From the NCBI RefSeq assembly GCF_963583255.1, contig NC_084816.1:7886600-7950599 (forward strand): DNA of 64,000 nucleotides. The letters are read 5' to 3'. The stretch comes from Pyrus communis. Taxonomy: Eukaryota; Streptophyta; Magnoliopsida; Rosales; Rosaceae. The notes beneath the pieces were generated by a model. It saw nothing but the letters and a program-made list of their open reading frames with translations, was not told the origin of the DNA and did not search any database. The number at the start of each line of letters is the position of its first letter. The stretch's first letter is position 1. The translations under genes were made by a program, and so were the position numbers. This document shows, one piece after another, positions 34,890 to 45,200 of the stretch.

Positions 34890-35417
34890 GAGACTACTCA
34901 GAATGTTCAAGTAATTAAGTCTAACTTGAAAGTGGCCCAGGATCGGCAGAAGAGCTTAGCAGACAGGTATGCTACTGATCGAGTATATAAGGTTATTGAT
35001 TAAGTATTCTTGAAGCTATCGCCTTGGAAAGGAGTAGTAAGGTTCGGGAAAAAGGGTAAGCTGAGCCCTAGGTACATCAGACCTTATCAGATCACCGAGT
35101 GAGTTGGTGAGGTTGATTACAGGCTTGAGTTGCCTTCAGAACTGGCTAAAGTGCATAATGTATTTCATGCTTCGATGCTCCGTCATTACGTTGCAGATCC
35201 ATTGTATGTGATTCCGGTTCAACCTTTGGAGATTAGCCCGGATTTGACGTATGACGAGGAACCGTTAACAATCTTAGATTGGAAAGAGAAGGTTCTGAGG
35301 AACAAGACGGTGAACTTAGTGAAGGTTTTGTGGAGGAATCATTCAGTCGAGGAAGCTACATGGGAGACAGAAGATCGGATGAGGGATTTGTATCCTAGAT
35401 TGTTCTTCGATCACTAG
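34890..35417 (+). pseudogene. Ty3/gypsy integrase C-terminal part, plus-strand fragment
   Basis: In frame but with stops: ETTQNVQVIKSNLKVAQDRQ, KSLADRYATD, a stop near 35000, SPWKGVVRFGKKGKLSPRYI, another stop near 35100, then ELPSELAKVHNVFHASMLRH and the chromo-like tail ending LYPRLFFDH at 35417. The last 190 bp are nearly identical to 34684-34875 on the other strand. Integrase before the 3' LTR without RT after it is the Ty3/gypsy order. Gag, protease, RT and the integrase core are absent. Confidence 0.9.
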
Positions 35418-35473
35418 GGGTTATATTTGGTTGTTTTGAATTTCGGGACGAAATTCTATTAAGGTGGGTAGGT

Positions 35474-37620
35474 TGTGACATCCCGTCCCGAGATTATAAA
35501 AACGTATGTGTGAATTTACCTTTTTACCCCTAGTTCGTTACATTTACGTTTAGTGTTGTTTTGTGTGGTGTGGCATGTGTTGGACCACACACACACACTC
35601 ACACACACTGTCTCTATCTCTCCCGTGTTTCTCTCTCCCTCTGTCTCTTCCCTCTCTCTCTCTCTCCCGAGCTCCATTCTTTCTTCTTCTTCCTTCGAAC
35701 TTGTACAGACGAACACCAAACTCACCCAAACCACCATAGATCGAAGGAACCAAGAGCATTTTTGGACTCGTGAAGCTCGTACGAGTGCAACCATACCATT
35801 TTCAGGTGAGAAATCCTTCGTTTTCATGTCGATTCGAGGTAATCCGTTTTGAACACTATTCATGCAAATTTAATCTAGCATGTTTTTGGACCTTTGAAGC
35901 TTGTAGATGTCTTAGTGAGGTCCCAAGGAGCCTCGGAGTGCTTCGTTAGACGAGTTTGGACGTCGGGAAAGCTTGGTTCAAAGTTTGGCCGGAGATTTCG
36001 GGGTTTTTTCCGGCGAATCCACGGTGAGTTATGGGTCGAGGAAGGTATGGATGTGTTCGTCTCGTCAATACCTTCATTTTGATATAAAGTACGTCGAAAA
36101 TGGTTAAGAAATGAAGAAGTTATGACACTTTGAAGTTTACCCAGAAATTCCGGCAAAACACCCACCTCCGGCAAAACCAATCCGGCAACGCGAGGAAGAA
36201 GACGCGCGCGTGGGAAGCACGTGTACAGGGCGCGTGAGGGCGCGTGAGAGCTCCAAATTGAGTTCTAAAAATTGTCACGTGTTCGTGACGTCATGTAGAT
36301 TACCGTGGTATATTCATACACCCAAATTGAGCAATGTATGAGAATGTTATTGACGAATGTTTGTGTATGTGCGTTTAAATGATGATTTTATAATTATTCT
36401 TTTATAGGTGAAACTTGTACGAACGACGAATGTAACCAAACTAGGCGTGAGGGTTACGAACCGGCTACTTATTGGTGAGTGGGCAGTTATTTTTCAGTAT
36501 ATATATACGTATGCTTGACGTATTTTCCAGAAAACGTTTTTTAAAAGAAATACGAATTAAATATCCTGTCATATATGCATCATATTTTAATATGTGCATT
36601 ACCATAATTATGCATACTGTTGCATGGTGCTGAGGAGGCCCAGGTAAGCTACATTTGAAATACATTTGATATACATTTGATATACGTACGAAATACATTT
36701 GATATACGTACGAAATACAGTTGATATACGTATGAAATGTGATTGAGATATGTTTGAGATACAATTGTGATACGATTGAGGTATAATTGTGATATGATTG
36801 AGATGTTTAGAGAGCTCATAACCTGCACCCCCGGTGTTAGTGCTCCCGCCCTGAGCAGGGCACAGTCCTTCACGTGATGTTCACCTCCCGCACCACATGC
36901 TCAGCTTGGATCCAAGCTAGGTGCACAAGCCTGTCGTAAAGACCACATTAGGTGGTTCCGACTCGTAGGTGACCCGCGATTATTCGCCCAGTCTTCACGT
37001 GATCGTAGCACTTATTTACACCCAATCCTGTCGTACAGACCACTTTAGGTGGTTCCGACTCGTGGGCAGGTTCAGATATTGAGATTGAGATTTGAGCTCT
37101 ATATGCAGCCGTACAGGTCACGTTAGGTGACTCCGACGGCCAGATTACATGAGGTTGATATGATTATACCTGAGCGCTTGCATATTATTATGAGATTTCG
37201 GCATGGCATATTATTGAGCACGTTTGACATATTATCGAGAATGTTGGGCATATTTGAGCATGATTGGTATACCCTTGAGCATGTTTGGCATATTTATACA
37301 TACGTATATATGTTCATTTTCTGGGAAACTATACTTGTTTTACGGCGAGGGGTTAGTATATTCAAAGAGAAAAGAAGGTTCTGAATAAGTTTGTTTTGCT
37401 GACCCACTCAACTTTGTTTTGCGCCCCTCCAGGTTTAAGATATCAGAGCTTGGTGGCTACGAGGAATTCAACGGTGTTCTGACAGAATGGACAAAAATTA
37501 GGACTCACCTTTGGGTGTTTCATCTTAGAAATTGTATCTTTAAAGCTTCCGTACTGTGTAAATGGTTACGTCACTCTCACGTGACGGCCAACATGCCCTC
37601 CTTCGGGACGGGGTGTGTCA
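35474..37620 (+). repeat. 3' LTR of gypsy element (LTR3), intact
   Basis: 2,147 bp, TGTGACATCCCGTCCCGAG to GGGACGGGGTGTGTCA, preceded by the purine tract AAGGTGGGTAGGT and followed by AGTCG (37621-37625), the partner of the AGTCG before 30720. It contains CA/CT-rich stretches near 35590-35670 and repeated GATATACGTACGAAATAC words at about 36680-36740. Frames inside it are not genes. Confidence 0.92.
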
Positions 37621-37710
37621 AGTCGCCTTTGTCTTTCTACTTTAGCCTGAATTAGGCAGGTTCGAGTTTTCTCTCCTGGTCATCTCCATGGTGTTTTGGA
37701 TACGCAACTT

Positions 37711-37841
37711 AGGTCTCGTTTGACAATTCGGACTGTACTGACTATTTCAGTCAAACATGATAAATAGTCATCAAATAGCACTGACTAAATTAGTCGAGCA
37801 TTTGGTGCAGCATCGGACTAATGACCATATTAAGAGGTCGG

Positions 37842-37880
<39 letters not shown>

Positions 37881-38714
37881 TTATTTATTTATTTATTTAA
37901 TTACTTGTTAATAGTATTTTTAAATGAGTCAAATTAAAAATAAATAAAATAAAATAAAAAGCACAAATGTGTTTCTAAAATAAAAATTCACAAAAATAAA
38001 AAACCAAAAGCAAAAGAAATTAGAGAAAGACGAACGGGAAGAAGAAATGCTCAAAGATTTGGGATCCTTTGAAACCCATACTAACACGGAGTGCTCAGAG
38101 ATTTAGAAATTAAAATAGAAGAGAAATATTCTCGTAAATTATTGAGAATAACAGATCCATCAAATAGAAAAATTATAGACTGAAGGATACAAGACATGGA
38201 GGGAAAAAGAGAAAAATAAAAGAAAAAATTGAAAATTTCAGGGGGAGGAACATGATGAAAATGAAACGCATCAAATCCCACCCTCTTCCCACTAATTGCA
38301 AATGCGTGTTATGCAATCCAACAAGGGTTTTGAACTTCCCAAAAAATTGAAAGAAAACCAAAAAAGAGAACTGGGCAACACATGGGGAAGATCTGAAATG
38401 AAAAGAGAGAGATAGGAGAGCAGGGTTGGCGACGATTGGCTTTGGAATGCTTGCCGGAATTTGCTCCGATTGTTGACATGGTTGGTCTAGTCAGAGGATA
38501 GATTTTGGGTTCATGGAAGAAGAACGAACAACGAAGGAAGATAAACCGACTAATTATCCTTGCCTTTTGGGGTGTTTAGTTAGTAGGCGTGTACTGGATA
38601 AAACAAGTGGGTCTGGACTATTAGTCATGTGGCTATTTAATACAAAGGTGGGCCATACATCGTACTATTTATTATATCTGATATTTTATACAACCTGCCG
38701 AACGAAACCTTAAT
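37711..38714. mobile_element. Probable TIR element (about 1 kb)
   Basis: TTAGGTCTCGTTTGACAATTC at the left and GCCGAACGAAACCTTAA at the right form imperfect inverted termini, with TTA/TAA at the ends, as in PIF/Harbinger-type elements. Inside are (TA)n and (TTTA)n and no transposase. The boundaries are tentative. Confidence 0.5.
37845..37901. repeat. (TA)n then (TTTA)n microsatellite
   Basis: About 32 bp of TA followed by six TTTA units. Confidence 0.9.
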
Positions 38715-40440
38715 CTCATTTGGGTATCGGACGAGTCACTGAAATCTCATTCAATAATTCTCGTTCTTTGGCATCCTCCTTTGTTCATGGGGTCAAAATG
38801 AATACGGATGATCTTGCTAAGGATAACTCGGGTCATGTGGCTTATGATGTGGGGTTGACTCATACATGAAGATCAAAAAAAAAAAAATTATGGCTTGAAA
38901 GTAATTCTTACTGTGATCTCTTACTTTGCTTCCAGATTCCTTTATTTTTACCAACTATCCCCTAAAATTTTATACTTTGTAAAATCCCCCTATCTTTAGA
39001 TTTTCAAAATTTTCATCCAACATCTTGTCTATCTTTGCATGCGTTGTCCAAGTGAGAGACTTCGGAGAAAAATGTTATTTTGTCCCTCACCCATTCCTTC
39101 AACAATTTCTACCTTTCTTCTTTTCCATCTAATTCTTAGTTGGGCACAAAATGACTTGCTCACTCTCAGAAGTTTCTCACGTGAACATATGTGACAAAAA
39201 TAGATGGAATGTTGGATTGGAAAATTCAAACATCTAATTGTAACGGGAGATTGGGCTGATTATAAAAGTTTAGGTGGGTAATTGACTTAAATAAATGTGT
39301 AGAGGGAAAATTGGCAGTGTCTTACAAGTTAAAGGGACAAATTGACAAAATATAATAACGAGGTAGACGATAATTACCATTTTATAAATATTGAAAATAT
39401 ATAAATCAAAATTGAAAATGTTTTAATTAGCTAAAAAGAGTATGTGAACGATTTTCTTTTTGGATAAAATTTGTAGCCAATTTTCTAAAGAATTTGGTGG
39501 TGGCTAAGCTGACCACGTACTGTGAAGAATGGGCAATACTTAGGTCCAGTATCTCTTCTATTATGAACAATATGAAAAATCGCTTGTTGGAAAAGCTTCC
39601 AATTGACAGAATAAGGCGTGTTGTAATATTGGGGTCCTAAGTTCTAACCAGTCAAATTCAGAGAATTATAAGCAAGCAATCTGAAGTTGAGACATGAGAA
39701 TTTGCCCGGCGTTTAAGTTGTGGACTTCTAGAGGAAGAGGAGAGTACGAATTAATATGCAGCAAGGTGTGCATGGAAGTCATGGAACGGAAACAAAATCA
39801 AGCAGAAGCTTCCGAAAAAAAACGAAAGCCAAAAGATAGAAAAATCGTAGAGTGAAGGTCGCATTCTTTAATACGAGTTTTTTCTTTCCTTAATATGAGT
39901 TATTTTGTTTTTTGGTTAATGAAAGTATAGGGGGGCACCGACGACTATGGTGACTGCAGATTTGGGTTTCTAGAAAAGGAGGGAGGGAGCGTGGGAGAGA
40001 GGCTATAAGATACGTTATTTGCAAATGGCATAATGAGTATACCTCTTTAACGGGGGAATGCAATTATAATTCTTCCAAGAACAATATAAAAAAATTCCTA
40101 ATTTTTTGGATGTGTTTTGAACTTATTCTGATAAAAGAATTTCAAGTTATTTGCTAAAATTAATCAACTTTTGTATTTTATAGTAAATTTCGTATGTACT
40201 TTATTCAGGGAGCTCTACTTAATTATAGTGACAAAAAAAATAATCACAAAATATGTTTCATAGGATTCAACTAGTTTTGAATCATTTTAAGGAGAGACAA
40301 AAGCTTAATTTCCAATAAACCTAGCTCAAAAATAAGCAAACTAAAATTTTAAAATCCTAATCATGCCGCCAATGAACTTGTTACTTAACCAAACCAAAAT
40401 TACAATATCTATAAAAACTTCAAACTGATTTTAGATCCAT
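38715..40440. other. Intergenic DNA, nothing recognised
   Basis: AT-rich, non-coding. No element or exon supported. Confidence 0.4.
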
Positions 40441-40454
40441 AAAAATTAATTTCT

Positions 40455-40556
40455 ATAAGATCAGTTTCACAATTCACGCACTTTTGCAAGATTAGTTTCA
40501 AATTTTTTTGCACTTCTGCAAAATCAGTTTCAAGATTCCTGCACTTTTGCAAGAGG
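40455..40556. repeat. Short tandem repeat, about 40-bp unit, three diverged copies
   Basis: Three occurrences of AGTTTCA followed by a TGCACTTTTGCAAGA-type end (near 40463, 40494 and 40526). Confidence 0.6.
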
Positions 40557-40853
40557 GAGAAAGAGAGAGTTCAAAAAAAGGAGGATAGAAGTACCAAGAA
40601 AGAAAGAGAGAGAAAGAGATAAGGACATAGAAAGACATCTTCAAATATAGACAGGTAAAATTATAAATGCAAAGACAATTAAAAAAACAACTATTATATC
40701 ATTTTTATATACAGGAGTGGTTCGGATCAGGATCTCAATTTGAAAATGTTAACCCGAATCTTGAAAAATTCATTTTCGGAACGGGATTTCCAAAACCAAA
40801 ACCGAATTGAAATTTCGATATTCCTAAATTTCGGGATTCCTGAAATTTTTTTG

Positions 40854-41320
40854 AGATTTCGTTACGGTTCGAGTATAATTTTCAATATATGAAACGACAA
40901 CATCTTGCTCAGAAATTCAACATCTAATTGCAGAAATCCAACATGCATGCTAAAAAATCCAACCAATTCGAGTGCAGAAATCAAACATACATTCTCAGAA
41001 ATTCAAATTACTCAAATCGAGAAATCTAAATCCAATTGCAGAAATCCAAACCCAAATTCAAAAACAAATAAATAAAAAAAAAAAATCGAGATTTCAGTAC
41101 GGTTCGGGTATAATTTTCAATATATGAAACGACAACATCATGCTCAGAAATTCAACATCTAATTGCAGAAATCCAACATGCATGCTCAAAAATCCAACCA
41201 AATCGATTGCAGAAATCAAACACGCATTCTCAGAAATTCAAATTACTCAAATTGAGAAATCCAAATCCAATTGCAGAAATTCAAAAACAAATAAAATAAA
41301 ATAAAAATTAATCTGACCTG
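40854..41320. repeat. Tandem duplication, two units of about 235 bp
   Basis: Unit starts GAGATTTCGTTACGGTTCG (40854) and GAGATTTCAGTACGGTTCG (41090). Each holds ATATGAAACGACAACATC and several CAGAAATCCAACATG-like words, which are themselves a degenerate short repeat. Confidence 0.85.
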
Positions 41321-41922
41321 AAAGTTATGAAATGGAAATTGAAAATATTATTTCCGACCCGATGTGTCCAAATGTCAACTAATTTAAATGCCTTGTCGAA
41401 ACAAAAAACTAATTTAAATGTCAACTATATGATTTTGGTGTAGCAGTTATGGTTATGAATCTTTTTATGATTCACAAGCATGAATTAGCAAGTGCCCTTC
41501 ACATAGTTTGCTGGCATTTCTCTAATATAGATGGGGTCTTTATACAAAGACAATTGCTCAATTCTTGTCAGTTTCTGCTTGTCAAACGTTTCAAAACTAA
41601 ACATGTACTCTTTTTTACAAACACCTCTCATACTAATTAAGTAAAAAGTCTAAACATGTGACTTACACAGTTTTGTTTAGAAAGTATTTTTAGTAGGGCG
41701 ATAGTGTTAGCACAGTTTTGTTTAAAAACGTATTTTTGGTAGAGCAATAGTGTTAGCGAATAAGACAGTTATAATTGTTAGGGGAGAGATGAATCAATGA
41801 GGACCAAACCAACACTAGTGCATAGACATGTAAATGTTTTCTGCCACATCAACTTGCTAGGAAGACAGGAATCAGCAAGCAAAAATGCACCCACAGGAAA
41901 AATATGGTTCCCAAATGGGACT

Positions 41923-41968
41923 TAACAACAACAACAAAGCCTTTTCCCACTAAATGGGACCTAAGATC
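41923..41968 (-). mobile_element. RTE LINE 3' tail fragment
   Basis: AACAACAACAACAAAGCC then TTTTCCCACTAAATGGGACC matches the tail of the LINE at 19347-20012. Only about 45 bp remains, roughly 300 bp upstream of the complete MLO gene. Confidence 0.55.
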
Positions 41969-42013
41969 CAATAAAAAAATATGGGACCGGAAACCCCCTT
42001 CAAACAAACCTTC

Positions 42014-42028
42014 ATTATATATATATAA
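42014..42028 (+). promoter_or_regulatory. Candidate TATA box of the complete MLO gene
   Basis: ATTATATATATATAAAC lies about 240 bp upstream of the start codon, which would allow a leader of roughly 200 bp. A pyrimidine-rich stretch follows at 42130-42250. Inferred from sequence only. Confidence 0.4.
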
Positions 42029-42261
42029 ACTAAACCAACCGTGTCAAACCAAGTTTCATGGATACGACCTTCACAGGGTGCGGCTTTGTTTGGACTTGAA
42101 AGTCATTGCAGCATACATGCTTTGAACATTTCATCCCCTTCTTCTTCTCTATTTGTTTGGAGTATTTAAATTAACAAATTTTCTCTGTGCTTTCTTTCAT
42201 CTCTTTCATTAATTCCTCCATTGATGCTGATCCATTTTCCCCCCAAGAAAACATAGAAATT

Positions 42262-45200
42262 ATGGCTTCTGGAGGATCAGCATCCAGCCGTTCACTTCAA
42301 GACACACCCACCTGGGCTTTGGCAGCAGTTTGCTTTGTGTTCATATTTCTCTCTCTATTTATAGAGCACTTGATCCATCTCATTAGCAAAGTATGTACAT
42401 ATTACCCTTCGTAAGATATTACCATCAAATTTGTTGAAAAGAGTCATATGGTTTTTGAAAGTGGTTTCACTGATTTCAAAATTTCTTTAATTTGATCATA
42501 CGTATTTTGGTGCAGTGGCTCAAAACTCACAGAAAGACAGCCTTGTTCGAGGCCGTAGAGAAGCTCAAATCAGGTAAGTTATTTCAGTTTGTTGGTATAT
42601 TCATTGAAAAATGATCGAACTCGCCTATCCTAATTATTCTGACTATTCATTCAACGTCGGCAGTTTAATGCAGAATGTATGTTCTAGTTGATAATTTATA
42701 GAATTTGCTGAATCAAATTTTTATTTTTTTTGGTGCAGTGCTTATACTCCTGGGATTTATGTCACTAATTTTGACAGTATCACAAAGATCCATATCCAAA
42801 ATATGCATACCCACAAAAGTTGCATATACCATGCTTCCCTGCAGAAAAAAAGCACCAACAAAAACCACCAAAGCACTTGGTTTTGAGCAAATATCAGTAG
42901 AAAGAATGCTTGCAGCAGCTGATACCAGTGAGGATCACTGTGAAACCCAGGTATGCTAATTATTAAGTATTTTGTTTTGATTTATATTTATATTTATATT
43001 TTTAGGATGAAAATTAAGGGTAGTTGTATTTTCTCCTTTAATTTAGTTTTATTTAATTAAAAAAATTTGGGTTTGCAGGGAAAGACCTCGTTTATATCTC
43101 AAGGGGGCCTCAATCAGCTCAACAATTTCATCTTTGTTTTGGCAGTTATGCAGATTGTGTATAGTGTTCTCACCATGGCTTTAGGAAGGGCCAAGGTATG
43201 CTACGCACCTTTATATATATACATACATATATATATATATATTTATTATTATTATTATTATTATTTTGCTATAATGCCTCTGACATTTGTAAGGATAAGG
43301 GAAAAAGTTTGATAGCTCTTACGGTCTTACCCCACAAAATTGATATAAATGTTTTAACTTAGGTGTATGGTACTTTTAGAATTGTCTTTATCTACACATG
43401 CAAGAGCTCAACACATCCACCACTGTGGAAAAGACCACTTGCAAGAGTTGTCATTTTTTGTTTTTTTTTTTTTTTTGTAAATATAATTTTTGTCCAATAA
43501 AGGCATCCTGCTAGACCAACGACGTTGAGAGTAAAAACCGTGTAACATGCACAACAATTGATCGTTCAATAATTGTCTACGAACAACAGTTTGGATGTTT
43601 ATAGATCGCACCCAATGTTCTTCTAACCACACCCCCCATTAACAATGACCTCACCTTCAAGGAGCAGGTTTGAGAATCTGGTTGTTAAAAATAGTAAATC
43701 TTATTTAAATTTTTACACATTGACTTTTTTAAGATTTTGAGAATGCATCCCAACATGAAACTCAAAAGAATTAGGGAACGAAGTCCTTGTTGTACATGGA
43801 AAATTTTGCACTTTTGGGTGTGTGAAGTCAATTGCATGTACCCCATGAGGCAGTTGGGGAAGCTTTGAGAATTGAAAAGCAGAAAAAATGCATTAAGATT
43901 CGGATCACACACATTCCCCTCCAATTTTAAATTAATCATACGTCATTTCATAGTTAAAGGAAGAGTATATAGTTTTTCAATATTATTCTAATCCTATTTG
44001 TGTTACATATATATTATGTTACTACATGTTAATTAATTATAAAAATATTGTGGTAGCAAGTACACAAGTCGGCGGGCACTTCAATTTGTTGTGTTCTAAA
44101 TCGTTCATCGAAAAATCATTAAAAACATATATTCTAGACTTGCAATCCGAGTAGCAGATCAAAATGTTTAGCTATCAGTAGCATTCGAGTCAGATCTAAC
44201 CAATAGATCCTGTAGCTTTCCTGTTTTCTCTATTCCGGCATTAGAATGTTCTGATCCCTGAATGAATTTCTTAGTTCAACATTGAGCCAGCCCCGCTTTC
44301 CTCTCCCGCGGCATGAGCTCATTCACCAATTCCGAACTCCCATCCTGCCACTTAAGCACCTTGTGATTGTTGAGAAGATCATTACGAGCCTTTTCCTAGA
44401 ATGTTTTTGTAGACATCGAAATTTTCATGGTGGATCAGGACGAGAATGAATCCGGGAATCCAGGGCATACTAATCCTGAAGCTTCCGCTCTCCTCTGGGA
44501 GGCTTTTGTTAGAATTTGAATTTAAATGGGAGATTTGTGTGCAATGACCTCACAACTTCTTCAAGAAGAAGTTACAGTACAGAGAATGAAGAATGATGAA
44601 AGAGAGAGAGACTGCAAGCAGAGAATGTGACTGCAAATTTTCATTCACACGCACAACATGAGCTTGCTAGCAAGAGTGTGAAGAATCCCACACACTTCGA
44701 ACGGTGACATAGTTTTGGCAGTATTCAAGTTTACATGAAAGCAATTTCAGTCTTCCATCTTACATCCTATATAAGATGAAGATACATGGCACCTCACTTA
44801 CTTAAGACCTATAAGACTTAAATAAGTAAAATTACATTTAAACCTGAGCTAATTACTCCAGCAATGTAAGCTAGGATTAATACAAACACTTAGCACATCA
44901 GTTCACGATTTATGCTTCAACAGCATTTAGTTAAATGACAGAGCACTTTTTTTACAACTATTATTAATTTAGGGGTTTTTTTTTTTGGCTACTTGGGTAA
45001 CTGGTTTTGTGTTCAAATAAACTAATAGATGAGGCGTTGGGAGGCATGGGAAAAAGAAACTCAGACAGTGGAATACCAGATGGCAAATGGTAAGATAAAC
45101 AATGACACAAATTCTTAATTTGATTCTTTAGGTGTAGTCTTAATTCGTTTTTGTGTAAACTAATCTAGCTTAATTTGTTTAATTTATGCCATGATCCGAT

